Source of the DNA: Chaetoderma sp. LZ-2023a
Taxonomy: Eukaryota > Mollusca > Caudofoveata > Chaetodermatida > Chaetodermatidae
Direction of reading: 5' to 3'
Length of the DNA: 64,000 nucleotides
NCBI GenBank assembly: GCA_034401795.1
Contig: CM067359.1
Coordinates: forward strand, 148,469,623-148,533,622
Of the stretch, positions 1-9,680 are shown piece after piece. The stretch's first letter is position 1. Each line of letters begins with the position of its first letter. A program made the translations under genes and the position numbers. The notes beneath the pieces were generated by a model. It saw only the letters and a list, made by a program, of their open reading frames with translations. It did no database searches and was not told the DNA's origin.

Positions 1-832
1 CCCACCCACCCCACCCCCATCTTCACCCACACATCACCCCACCCCAAATGGCTACATGCTGTTTGATTGAACGCGTACTTCTTACAAATCGCCGGCGATT
101 AATTCAGGGCATGTAATATTTCTAAAGATATCTATACAAAATGTCTGCGGGCAAGAACACGATGGCCATAGAAAAAGACCATTATTTATGGAGAAATGAA
201 AGCATCAGTCCAGCATTTATGATTCTTATAGCAAGGATTATATTAATTCTGTTTACACAAATCGATCTCTGACTGAACTCGCAAATAAGGTTGATATGAC
301 TGATAAATAGCAGCCCACACAATGTGCATTTGTTTTGGTCGATACCTGTATGGTCGCATCTCGTCCTTCCCAATAATGAGAAGCGCCTTCGTACTTATTG
401 ATTCACTAGAAACCATTTGGTTGAAATACACCTGACATACAGATTTACCAATGTACAAGTGACGCGTGAGGTGGCGCTAATCATGAACTAGTAAGCTATA
501 GCTAGCGATAGATGTCGCGCCGTGTCGCCCTGGCGTCGGTATACTGAGTAATTATTTTAGAAAGTAAGTGTTTAGGAGTGAAGAATACCCGGGCCATAAC
601 ACCGTTTTCAAGATGATGGGTGTATGTTCATCTTGTTTAAAGTTATCCTGAAACAATACGACTGGAATGAATCAGTTAGAAAATTGAGTGATGATAGTCC
701 TGTTTCAAGCCGACCTTTTAGGTTGATGTTAGCATCCGACGTCATTTTGGAAACTATGGTTCTCGTTTCCGCGCATTGACTAGATGGAGAGCTGCCTTGA
801 AAGCACATAGCTGGAATAAAATAATCGATTCC
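1..832. other. Non-coding sequence with a C-rich start
   Basis: The first 48 bases are a degenerate C/A-rich simple repeat (CCCACCC-like). The rest contains only short open frames without codon structure or recognisable similarity. I see no gene here. Confidence 0.5.
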
Positions 833-1237
833 AATGGATGACTCAAGTTTTAGCTATGCCACACACATTTATTTATCTAAGCGCCACCCACACTTCACCC
901 CTGTTGGTATTGATCGATCCGTGAACTCCCTGACTATCAATTTCCAGAAAACTGTGCAGACAAGTTGTTGACTATTTTGAAACTAATTCTACTGGGTGTT
1001 GTAGCTGCTTATAACAACAACAGCGCCCAGGCAAATTAATTTCAAGATATTCTACCGTACGTTTATTAAATAGTAACTACATACAATTCGCACAACAACG
1101 CTTAGTCCGTCGTCAATTAAGTATCGGGACGAGCTTAGATACATCCTTCATGACGTAATTTATTATGACGTCATCCTACACGTCTGGTAGTTGCTTTTGA
1201 CGTCATATGATTGATGGATAAACTTGAATCCTCCATT
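833..1237 (+). mobile_element. MITE-1 copy 1, nearly full length
   Basis: The element starts AATGGATGACTC and ends CTCCATT. In order it shows: a degraded 'TTTAGCTATGCC' GC-box end; the 'GATCGATCC...CTGACTATCAATTTCCAG' segment; the central 'TTTTGAAACTAATTC...' palindrome; the 'TTTATTAAATAGTAA' and 'ATACAATTCG' blocks; and two exact TGACGTCA octamers near 1165 and 1199. It serves as a forward-orientation reference for the family, and other copies match it block by block. It encodes no protein. Confidence 0.75.
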
Positions 1238-2097
1238 GTGTATTTGCTACAGAAGATGTGAACGGTGAAATGCTAACCATATTAACTGGTGTGCTGTCAA
1301 TCTACTTGAGGTTGTTGCTGTCTTAGGCAGCGTAGAGTCATATGCAAAGTATTTGCAAGATGTCAGCTCGATTTTGCACCGTACCACCCCTGTAGAGGAA
1401 TAAATTAGTTACTGAAGACCAGGAGGTCTAGTACTATATATCGGCACCGATGGTACGTGTGAAATGACAAAGAAGCATAATTAGTAAACATAATTGTCGC
1501 ACATAGTTTCCCTGGAAGAAATTACTTTCCCATCGATACGTATAATTGCTCCTAGAACACACACTTCCTGAATCAATAATAATACATGTACCTTTTACAT
1601 CTTATTAGACACACGCGCGCGCAGGTACGCATACGCCCGCCCAAGTCCCTATTACTGTGTTGGCACTGGACCCATCGCCCTCAAATTAGCCATTAAGTAA
1701 ATAAGTGCTATATCTCCGGCTATGCTTCCTTAAAGGTCAATAAATAACGCTGGTTCTACTTGAGGGATCTGAAAGGGTCGAAGTGGTATGACATGGTGGG
1801 GGCCCAAAAGCTCTGAGAAACACTTTTTTTCAAAACGAACATCTTTGCAGCGTTTTTGACTAACTCTGATTCTACAGGGGGTATATTATCCAGCCGTGTG
1901 TAGAAAGAAGCTTGGCCGTGCGACCCCGTGTGCCAATCTTGCGGTCAAAGCTAAAAGGCAAGAGCAACGGCTTTCAGCAATATTGATTTAAAAATAGAGG
2001 CTTTTAACCTCACGGTGGCCCGATTGAAAATATATAATAATAATCTTTATTTAGGGAGGGTATACATCGTCAGTAAACTGATCTTCCCGAGGACCTC
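1238..2097. other. Non-coding spacer
   Basis: No open frame of note and no recognisable repeat unit, apart from a short CG-rich alternating run near 1610-1635. Confidence 0.5.
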
Positions 2098-2238
2098 ACA
2101 CACGCACGCATGCACGCGCGCGCGTGCACGCGCACACATATATAAATACATACATACATATATACGCGCAAGGTCGTACACGGTCATTCACACACACGCA
2201 CGCACTCACGCACGCACGCACGCACGCACGCACGCACG

Positions 2239-2274
<36 letters not shown>

Positions 2275-2320
2275 TGTGTGTGAATGACCGTGTACGACCT
2301 TGCGCGTATATATGTATGTT
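2098..2320. repeat. CACG/GTGC microsatellite forming a large palindrome
   Basis: A run of CACGCACG units switches to GTGCGTGC units at about 2237. The unique flanks are also inverted: bases 2152-2170 are the exact reverse complement of 2301-2319, and the 'GGTCGTACACGGTCATTCA' block at about 2172-2190 recurs inverted just after the array. The whole is a roughly 168-bp near-perfect inverted repeat. Open frames here (Cys/Val/Arg or Thr/His/Ala/Arg repeats) are microsatellite translations. Confidence 0.9.
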
Positions 2321-2532
2321 ATTATATATTATATATATGTATCCGACCAATGTGTCGTTATTTTAAACCCATCTACTTAGCACTTGTTTAATTCCCGCTT
2401 GCGGTGCTCATCAATCAGAGGTGTGATTTGAACACAGGCCATTTGACTTATTTCGCGTGGACCTCGTTATGCTCAGTGGATTCTGTGTGGAGATGGCTGA
2501 TAGACCGTAATAGTGGAGTCTAGTTTATCGAT

Positions 2533-2955
2533 CAATACTATGACGTCATAATTAACAATGTCACGTGTAGGCTGACGTCATGGTCACCTACGTCACATGA
2601 AGACTGCCATCACAATCAATAACGTTGTGAATGGCTTGATTAAGTCTGTCATAAACCGCTTAATATCCCGTCAAGTTGTACGAAGTGTATGGCTTTGTTA
2701 TTTAATAAACATTCTGATGAATATTTTGAAAGTTATGTGAGTAGGCACTGTTGCTGTCATATAGGCAGCGTTTCAAAATATTCAACAGCTGTAAATACAT
2801 ACCATTCGTACAGCAACATTTAGCCCATCACCAATTATGCGTTTGTGACGAACTTATCTACGTCACTCATGAAGGCATTGATTATGATGTCATCCTACAT
2901 ACCGCGTACTTGATTATGACGTCATATGATGGATGGATATACTGGAAAGGTTCAT
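2533..2955. mobile_element. MITE-1 copy 2, symmetric variant with CRE arms at both ends
   Basis: The left half reads as the reverse of the CRE-bearing arm: TGACGTCA near 2540 and 2574, then 'TATTTAATAAACATTC'. The centre is the shared 'GAATATTTTGAAA...TTTCAAAATATTCAACAG' palindrome. The right half is the same CRE arm in forward sense: 'CATACCATTCGTAC', then TGACGTCA near 2918. It ends CTGGAAAGGTTCATT, the family terminus. The GC-box arm is missing, so this copy is a long foldback made of two right arms. Confidence 0.7.
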
Positions 2956-3354
2956 TACTGTATATATGTCAGAGCGTACCTGGGTTGTCGCTTCGGTATA
3001 GCCTATCTAGATTGTCATCATCGCTAATAACCTCCTTCATGCCCAGACACGGCTACATTAGTAAACATTAATCATGACCAACATGTCATGAATCTTGCTA
3101 TTGCCACTATGCCGTAAGTTCTGTTGACGAATTCAATCCTTATACCGCTATCCCACCCCCCCCCCCCCCCTACAAGAAAGTAAAACATTCTATGAAGCAG
3201 GCATAGGGAATATTATTTTATTATTTTGGAACTAGATTGATAGACAGCAACATGCTCCAATCCAATTAATTTTAAAATATTCAACATCAGTTCTGCGTGG
3301 GTGTCTTGGAAACCTAGAACTGCAATGGGTAACGGGTTGAGCTCATTAATGCTT
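2956..3354. other. Non-coding spacer with poly-C and a MITE-1 centre fragment
   Basis: A C homopolymer lies near 3155-3170. At about 3225-3300 a diverged fragment of the MITE-1 centre is seen ('TTTTGGAACTAGATTGA', then 'TTTAAAATATTCAACA'). Nothing else is recognised. Confidence 0.5.
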
Positions 3355-3490
3355 CATTCTCTACTTCATCGACTTACACGTAAAACCCGATTACTTTCAA
3401 CGTAAGATTGCATCACGCTTTGCAGTTGAAGCCATCAGGCAAGCGAAGCGGAAACAATATTCATGTGTTTGTGGAAGAATCAATGTCACT
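3355..3490 (+). pseudogene. Decayed GNAT acetyltransferase fragment
   Basis: This stretch aligns by eye to bases 5650-5770 of the intact GNAT gene downstream, in the same orientation. The shared nucleotide stretches include 'TTGC.TCACG', 'GAAGCCATCAG.CA.GCGAAG' and 'ATATTCA'. In one frame it reads HVKPDYFQRKIASRF followed by AVEAIRQAKRKQYS, matching HVIPAYCRRRIASRL and VEEAIRQAKERGYS of the gene. There is no start codon, and the N-terminal half and C-terminal end are not recognisable. It is a relic of a second gene copy about 2 kb upstream of the surviving one. I am sure of the similarity; how the copy arose is inference. Confidence 0.75.
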
Positions 3491-3871
3491 AAGGATCCTT
3501 AGGCTATCTAGTCTCTGCCACGATCTTCCAAATACTGTATCCCTGTAAGCAATGTAACACTATGCCGGAGTTAACCCTTAGCTCACTGCTGTTAATATTC
3601 TATCGTGTACGGTGTTAATAGCATAGAAAATAATGGACATTTCTCAACAATTTTGGGGGAAGATGTTGCTGGCTACGACAGCGCCATCTTCCACCGAATT
3701 TGTTTAAAAATAAACACCAGTCCATCTTTACTTTAATTTGAAAATTAAAAATGTTGACAGCAGGGTGGTAAGGGTTAAATGCAATATCCACGAACAGCTG
3801 GGCGCGCAATATAAGTTGGGTGTCATGGGAATGGCATATGGGGTTCTTTCTCTTCTTTTCGATCGCTGGCA
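3491..3871. other. Non-coding spacer
   Basis: A few short open frames on both strands, none recognisable. The region separates the GNAT relic from the RNase H fragment. Confidence 0.4.
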
Positions 3872-4633
3872 TCACACTTGGAGAGCCGTTCTCAAGATGA
3901 AATCTGTGGTTTTCTGCAATTCTTCCACAGGCCCATACAGCTTTTCAAGAAAAGAGGTTGATAAAGGCGATATCTCTTCTCTCAGCAGCTTATACATACT
4001 GCAACATTGAAGTATGTGCTCTATGGTCTGTTCTGCTTCTCCACAAGGACAAGCGGGCGATGTCGTAAGGTGGAACCGCCTGTACATGTGTTGGTTTAGT
4101 CTGTTGTGTCCAGTTTTGAGAAGAAGAATGGTCACTTGCTCTGGCCTCGAAAGATGATGGTAGGCATCTTCTGACTGAGGTGTTCTATAGAGTGACTTGA
4201 TGATAGTCTTCATCTCTGTATGGGTAACCATGTTTTCTGTCTGATTCTCTTCTGCAACCACCTTTGCCATCTTGTCTGCTTCCTCATTTCCTTGGTCTCC
4301 ACAGTGTGAGGGGATCCACTGCAGTGCTATCCGAAAGCATTTGATGGTTTGTAGTGCTTCTTCAAGTTGTGGCAGCTTACCTTTGGTGATAGCCTCACGG
4401 ACGGAGCGGGAATCAGATATAAAGACAATCTGTGCAATAGGGTCTGCTGTTCTGCTGATGGTATTAGCTGCATGAACCAGTGCTTCGACTTCAGCTCTGT
4501 AGTTTGTGCAGTGTTTGCCTGTCGGTATTGCGGCTGACTCAGGTTGTCCGTTTGGATACTGCCTGTGCAGTCCGGCACCTCCGCTCCTAATTGGGGTTAA
4601 AACGTAATGGTTATTTAAGACACGAACAGCCAT
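3872..4633 (-). pseudogene. RNase H domain fragment of a non-LTR retrotransposon
   Basis: The 253-residue frame resembles the C-terminal RNase H and zinc-binding tail of LINE ORF2 proteins of the Jockey/I/R1 type. Visible RNase H features are the G-G-A-G strand (residues 18-21), the catalytic Glu in NYRAEVEAL (E48), the second Asp in FISDSRS (D74), the WIPSHCG segment (H110) and the last Asp in NEEADKMAK (D120). A Cys-rich motif follows near residues 194-209 (CPCGEAEQTIEHILQC), typical of the tail of these ORF2 proteins. The usual first catalytic Asp (in a TDGS-like motif before the G-G strand) is missing because the frame begins after it. No reverse transcriptase is found upstream, so this is a 5'-truncated remnant that has kept a long open frame. 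It is not expected to be active. Confidence 0.8.
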
Positions 4634-4704
4634 ATTGCGTCCAACCCTACATCAAACCTGTCCGTTCGAGCCTGGTTTAACTTATATATAATAGTGTGAT
4701 TCAT

Positions 4705-5105
4705 TTTTCCCTAAGACCCCCCCCCCATTGCTAGCTAAGCTCCGCCCACTCGTTTACGCGTGTTAGAGATAATTTATATACTTTGATTCTTAAATTCCCA
4801 GAATCTCAATTTCAAGGTAACTATTCAGGCAAGCTGTTTAATATTTTGAAACTAAGCTGACTGGGTGCTGTTATGGCCTATGGCTTCATGAACAAAAGCA
4901 ACCGCTCCTGGTCAAATTAGTTTCAAAATATTCATGAGAATGTTTATTAAATTGTAAATTCATCAAAGACATACAATTCGTACACTTGGCGGACCTTTCA
5001 GTATTCAAGACATACACCACTATGGACTGTGACGTTAGCCTACATACGTAGGTGTATTTGAGTATGACGTCATATATGTGATTGACAGATCGGGTCCTTC
5101 TATTC
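4705..5105 (+). mobile_element. MITE-1 copy upstream of the GNAT gene
   Basis: Forward-orientation copy with 'GCTAGCTAAGCTCCGCCCA', the 'TTCCCAGAATCTCAATTTCAAGG' region, the centre 'AATATTTTGAAACTAAGCTGACTGGG...CAAATTAGTTTCAAAATATTCA', 'TTATTAAATTGTAAA', 'GACATACAATTCGTAC' and one TGACGTCA near 5064. It ends about 150 bp before the GNAT start codon, so its CRE octamer lies in the likely promoter or 5' intron of that gene. Confidence 0.75.
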
Positions 5106-5227
5106 CACTGGATTTGTCCTATTGTATTCTGTTAACTCTACACGTTTTAAATTGTGCAAACCATTGTAATTATGCAAACTCGCAATGTCCGGTATACGAT
5201 AGTATAAAATAAGAATGTACGTTTAAC

Positions 5228-5252
5228 TTATGTTGCAGATTATTATCCGGCC
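5228..5252 (+). promoter_or_regulatory. Probable 3' splice site and 5' UTR tail of the GNAT gene
   Basis: The run 'TTAACTTATGTTGCAG' ending about 5239 resembles an acceptor, with a branch-like TTAAC and a terminal CAG. It is followed by a short leader into the ATG at 5253. This implies a non-coding first exon further upstream, possibly beyond the MITE-1 copy. Inference only. Confidence 0.4.
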
Positions 5253-5927
5253 ATGGCCACATTCAAGGACGAAGATATTGAAATCCGAATAGCTACTCTT
5301 GATGACTCCGCTGGCGTCCGAAAGGCATTATATTCCGAATATTCGGAAGAACCCATGGCGAAGAGTTTAAATCTTAAAATGCCGGAAGACGTAGATGCCG
5401 GATTTGATATGGTTCTGCCACCCGCATTAACCAGTGGGCTCTCATTGGTTGCTGTAGACAGGCGGACCAATGAGATCATTGGATTTAGATTGACAGTCGT
5501 GGTCACAAGAAAATTTACTGAGGAAAATCGGGATATGAACTGGTTTGATCCAGAAACATTACCTAAGTTACACAGCCTTGAACTGATGTGGAGAGTGGTT
5601 CAGAAAGATCCTATGTTCGTGCTGGACCACTATAAAACTGACACTATTCTTCACTTCATTGGGTTACACGTCATACCCGCTTACTGTCGACGTAGGATTG
5701 CCTCACGGCTCGTGGAGGAAGCCATCAGACAGGCGAAGGAGAGAGGATATTCACATATTTGGTCGGAATCAAGTAGTAATTATTCCAGGAAGATTTTCGA
5801 GTGTGCAGGATTTGAAAACATAAATGTTGTTACTTATGATGAATTTCGTAAAATGGGATTCAAGCTTGGTGATACGGGAGTACATACCCGACTTACACTT
5901 CATGGCAAAACCCTGGATAATAATTGA
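5253..5927 (+). CDS. GNAT-family N-acetyltransferase, arylalkylamine/dopamine NAT-like
   Basis: The 224-residue protein fits the insect-type arylalkylamine N-acetyltransferase-like family, which transfers acetyl from acetyl-CoA to amines such as dopamine or serotonin in the cytosol. Visible blocks are an N-terminal IEIRIATLDD segment (9-18), the acetyl-CoA-binding strand LHVIPAYCRRRIASRL (138-153), the helix VEEAIRQAKERGY (154-166) and a C-terminal SSSNYSRKIFECAGFE (173-188). That last block matches the 'TS.YS.KI....GF' pattern of the family. The usual pyrophosphate loop is Q/R-x-x-G-x-G/A. Here the positions read C-R-R-R-I-A (145-150), so the Gly is Arg. The ATG is chosen because a splice-acceptor-like TTGCAG lies about 13 bases upstream and the N-terminus has typical length. 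The coding region is one open exon. Substrate is not predictable from sequence. Confidence 0.85.
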   Translation: MATFKDEDIEIRIATLDDSAGVRKALYSEYSEEPMAKSLNLKMPEDVDAGFDMVLPPALTSGLSLVAVDRRTNEIIGFRLTVVVTRKFTEENRDMNWFDPETLPKLHSLELMWRVVQKDPMFVLDHYKTDTILHFIGLHVIPAYCRRRIASRLVEEAIRQAKERGYSHIWSESSSNYSRKIFECAGFENINVVTYDEFRKMGFKLGDTGVHTRLTLHGKTLDNN

Positions 5928-6382
5928 TACTGAGTATTACACTGGGTGAATTCAAATACGCACGCACGAAAACTGCACATGCACGCAGTGTATATAATAT
6001 ATTAACATACATTATTAGAACAGATTTAGGTGGAGATTTCTTAATCACGGTTGTATTTCTATTCAATGTTAGCCTATGTGTATAAGTAGTGGGACTCTGC
6101 CCACATGGGAGTATATCTAATGGTAGTATATCCAGGTTGGTTGGATTTTATCCAGATGAGAGTTTGTCCGGTGAGATTTTAGCTGTATGTGATTATGTAT
6201 GTGAATATGTCCGATGGGATTTTGTCCAGGTGGGATTATGTCCTGTGCGATTTTGTCCAGTGGGGTTATGCCCGGTACGCCTTTGTATTGACAATGAAAC
6301 TTGATAGCGTAAACATGGTGTAAGGCATTTTGAAACACGAATATAATGACGTGATGTACACTTTACTAGTTCATGCGTCTTC
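5928..6382. repeat. GNAT 3' flank with a degenerate minisatellite
   Basis: Between about 6130 and 6290 a short unit recurs imperfectly every 15-30 bases. Its core is like TGGGATTTTGTCCAG, with variants GTGAGATTTT, ATGGGATTTTGTCC, GTGGGATTATGTCC and GTGCGATTTTGTCC. This produces a 71-residue open frame (6089-6304) that is simply a translation of the repeat. No clear polyadenylation signal was found directly after the GNAT stop. Confidence 0.55.
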
Positions 6383-6765
6383 AATAGACCTTTCCACTTT
6401 ATTCATCCATCCTATGACGTCATAATCAACTACGTGGCGCGGACAATTACATCATAATGAATGAGGTCATGGATGGTGTAGATAAGTACGTTACGAACGC
6501 ATATTTGAAGACGGACTCTGCGTTGTTGTACGAATTGTATGTCTTTACTATTTAACAAATATTCTGTTGAATATTTTGAAACTAATTTGACTGGCCGCTG
6601 TTGCTGCCATAGGCATTATTTACAACATACTCAACAGCTCACCCGTATAGTTTCTAGGAATTTGATAGTTAGGGCATTGGTGGATCGATCAATCCCAACA
6701 CGGCGAGGTGTGGGTGGATCTTAGGTAGTGATGGGCGGGGCATAGCTAAAACTGGAAAGATCCAT
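6383..6765 (-). mobile_element. MITE-1 copy, full length, reverse orientation
   Basis: Begins AATAGACCTTTCC and ends GGAAAGATCCATT. Reading backwards it contains the GC-box end 'GGGCGGGGCATAGCTAAAA' at 6734-6751, the 'GATCGATCAATCCCAACACGG' block, the central palindrome near 6567-6640, 'TATTTAACAAATATTCTG', 'GTACGAATTGTATGTC' and one TGACGTCA near 6414. It is a complete copy with both termini. Confidence 0.85.
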
Positions 6766-6884
6766 TGAATCTTCTCACAGCAATATGTAAATGCCAGCGG
6801 TACCACATACGTCCAGTAACTTGAATATGTCAAAACAAGATCCGAAAAATCATTGCCCAATAATACATAGCATGCGGGTAGTTG

Positions 6885-7145
6885 TGATGAATCTAGTGGG
6901 CGAATCGACTGAATTCCCAGAATGCGAATACCAAAGTAACTTTAAAGGTAAGGCTGGTAACCAGTTGCATATTTCGAAACTAATTTGACTGGGTGCTGTT
7001 AGCACTACCTATTGTTTTTTAAGTGGTAAAGACGTGACGGACTATGAAAGTTCGTGACGGACTAAGCTACGTCATTTATTAAGAATTCTGATTTTAATTA
7101 AGTATGACGTCACATGCTTGAATGCCAGATTGGATTCATCAATCT
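6885..7145 (+). mobile_element. MITE-1 partial copy
   Basis: Forward fragment: 'TTCCCAGAATGCGAATACCAA', 'TTTCGAAACTAATTTGACTG' plus GGTGCTGTTA, then 'GTGACGGACTA', 'TACGTCATTTATTAA' and one TGACGTCA near 7105. The second half of the central palindrome is lost. Confidence 0.65.
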
Positions 7146-7262
7146 GACAAGGAACTGTTTACAATCAAATTGTTTTTAAAATATTCCTTAGCAGCTATTT
7201 ATTCGTATACTTTTATTATAGCTCACGCCGCCTAATACCGGTGTAAGAATTACGGTTTTAGT

Positions 7263-7265
7263 GTC

Positions 7266-7337
<72 letters not shown>

Positions 7338-7340
7338 TGT
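7263..7340. repeat. (GTGC)n microsatellite
   Basis: About 19 perfect GTGC units. The CVRACVRA-type open frame reading through it (7277-7576) is a repeat translation, not a gene. Confidence 0.95.
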
Positions 7341-8023
7341 CTATCTGTCTGTTTGTCTGTACGAGGTATATCTATGACGTAGAATCACCAAATCGTGCAC
7401 ACACATTGATATTAGGAGTGACTAAAGACAATTTTAGGTTCGGGTCTAAAGGTCCAAAATCGAGGTCACGGGCTCACTTAGTGGATACCGGAATACCCAT
7501 TTTCGTCAATATCTCTACCGCGCAAGAAGGTAGAATCACCAATTCTGTAACATATATTCATATTGCGGTTGGCTAAAACAATAATTTTCTTTCAGGTCAA
7601 AGTTCAAATATCTTAGTTAAAGGTGTCACTATATAAAGTGCATTCCGATTTACACTTTCTAGCCATCAATCTGGAACGCATGTAGGTAGATTCAAGATGT
7701 ATTTATTACCCCTAGATCATACAAGTGATACACGGGGTATAATAGTATACAATTTATATAGTTTACGTGTTATTTGCATACTGCTATAGATTAACTGTTA
7801 ATACTGGAGCAAATAGTATAGAAGGCAAGCTATTTTCTTATTAACTATTATTGCCATCACAATTTCACTTTGTTTTCAGGTATTATCTTTGCGGGTTATG
7901 TTTATTGACTGTGTTTGTGAGACAATTGTATCTTTTTCAGAATGCTTAATAATTGCATGTATTAGTCGGTACAGGTTAGAGGTTTAGATAGTATTGTTTT
8001 GTTATTTCTAGAGAATAACTGGG
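7341..8023. other. Non-coding sequence 5' of the Tc1 element
   Basis: AT-rich sequence without recognisable coding capacity or repeats. Confidence 0.45.
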
Positions 8024-9680
8024 ATATATACACCTGTGCAAAAGTTAAGCACCACCCTATTTTTACGCACATGCGAGGGTATATTCATGTGCTATGAAGA
8101 AAGCAATAGCATAAACATTTATGTACCCATCCATCTTAGTGCAAGAGGTAATAATGCAACTAGAGGAATGCTGATTATGATGGTGGGGAAACACTGTATG
8201 TTTTTGTTTGAACTTGAAAACGAGGCCTGAATATGGTTACGTTGACACAACTGACAACTCTTGCCCTACAGTTGACACACGTGGCTAGATTGTCATTAAT
8301 GGTGTCTGAAAACGAAGTTTAACATCTGTGCACGAGTTTGAGACTGTCATTATTAATACCGGGTATATCCACCTTGTGCCTGGATGACGGCCTGGACACG
8401 ATGTCTCATGCTGGTCAACAACCGACTGATACGCCATTGTGGTATTCGTTGCCATTCAAGATGGAGTGCGTCTGTTAATTCCTGTAGGTTCTGCACAGGA
8501 GGATCCCTCCTTCTCACCATGTTTCCCAGAATGTCCCAGATATGATCAATAGGGTTCATGTCAGGGCTCCTTGCTGGCCATGGTAGGGTTTCGATGGCAT
8601 TCTGGCGGAGGTATTCATGCACAGCTCTAGCACGATGTGGTCGGGCGTTGTCATCCATGAATATAGGGTGGGTTCCAGGTGCATGATTTATAAAATGAGG
8701 GACCACAACTCTATCCAGTATGGAATCTTGATATCTTTGTCCATTTAGTGTTCCAGGTACAGTCAACAGATCCAGCTTACAATCAAATGAGATGCACCCC
8801 CATATCATAACGGAACCTCCACCAAGTGGAACTTCTTCCATGATGTTACGTTGGTCGTACGGCGTGCGTCTGGACCTCCATACACGAGTTCGACCATCTG
8901 TGGCATGAAGCAGGAACCGACTTTCATCGGACCAGTGTACCCGTCTCCAGGATCTCATGTTCCAGTGTCTTCTTTCGTTGCACCACCTCAGACGCTCCTC
9001 TTTGTGGTGTGCAGTGGGGAGAGGACGTCTGACAGGTCTCCTAGCTTTCATGCCAGCAGCATACAGTCTCCTTTTGACGGTAGACATTGACACTCTATTG
9101 CGCGTTTCCCATTGCTGGCTGAGCACTCTGCTGTTGGTGAATGGAGATCTCCTAACAAGGCGTACTAGGGCTCGATCATCACGGGCAGTAGTCTTCTTCG
9201 GTCTTCCAGATCTAGGCCTGTCCTTCACCTCGTTAGTTTGCCCATGTTTTGCAATCAAACGACTGATTACAGTATGGTTAATGTTCAGCTGTCTGCCAAT
9301 CTCTCTGCATGACATACCAGTGGTATGCATGCCTATGATTTGCCATTTCACACGATCACTTAACCTTCGTCTTGCCATAGCGGTTCACAATCAAGAGCTA
9401 ATTCTCTCTGTACAAATAAACCACGGTCATGAACACAAAATTCCTAATCTTGTCGCCTAAATCTGTATGTAATGTTCTACACCTCAAACTGGACTTTTAC
9501 ATAACTGAACACGTGTGCTGTTTCCCGCCACGCACGGACATCAAGCGGCGTGAAGTCATGCATGCATGTGCATTTCGTACTTGGAATTATGTCAGCTAAC
9601 GCGGGGACAAAAAGTATGGCAGCCTAGTTGTACGTTCTATTGTTTTTGCTGGTGCTTAACTTTTGCACAGGTGTATATAT
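8024..9680 (-). mobile_element. Full-length Tc1-family DNA transposon
   Basis: The ends are 31-bp perfect inverted repeats at 8024-8054 and 9650-9680, containing CACCTGTGCAAAAGTTAAGC and set in a TATATA context that gives the TA target duplication typical of Tc1/mariner. The element is about 1.65 kb and holds one uninterrupted transposase gene on the minus strand. Identical terminal repeats with an open transposase suggest a fairly recent insertion. No similar copy is present elsewhere in this window. Confidence 0.93.
8353..9378 (-). CDS. Tc1-family transposase (341 aa, DD34D)
   Basis: This cut-and-paste transposase binds the terminal repeats and catalyses excision and TA-targeted integration in the nucleus. 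The N-terminal paired-like helix-turn-helix half spans about residues 1-110, including GMSCREIGRQLNINHTVISR (21-40), and the Tc1 linker motif SGRPKK lies at 57-62. The catalytic domain shows HWSDESRF (D151), GGGSVMIWGCIS (187-197), IFMDDNARPHRA (D243) and SPDMNPIDHIWD (D278). The D243-D278 spacing is 34 residues, as in Tc1, but the third acidic residue is Asp where Tc1 proteins normally have Glu in NPIEH. The length of 341 is standard. The ATG is chosen because MARRRLS matches the usual start of this subgroup. The frame is intact from start to stop. Whether Asp at position 278 supports full activity cannot be told from sequence. Confidence 0.93.
   Translation of the reverse strand: MARRRLSDRVKWQIIGMHTTGMSCREIGRQLNINHTVISRLIAKHGQTNEVKDRPRSGRPKKTTARDDRALVRLVRRSPFTNSRVLSQQWETRNRVSMSTVKRRLYAAGMKARRPVRRPLPTAHHKEERLRWCNERRHWNMRSWRRVHWSDESRFLLHATDGRTRVWRSRRTPYDQRNIMEEVPLGGGSVMIWGCISFDCKLDLLTVPGTLNGQRYQDSILDRVVVPHFINHAPGTHPIFMDDNARPHRARAVHEYLRQNAIETLPWPARSPDMNPIDHIWDILGNMVRRRDPPVQNLQELTDALHLEWQRIPQWRISRLLTSMRHRVQAVIQAQGGYTRY

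Noticed and set aside
2098-2320. CRISPR-like or other regular repeat-spacer array
   Set aside because: The units are contiguous tetranucleotides without spacers in an animal genome.
3872-4633. A cellular RNase H gene
   Set aside because: The motif order and the Cys-rich tail are those of LINE ORF2, and the first catalytic Asp is missing.
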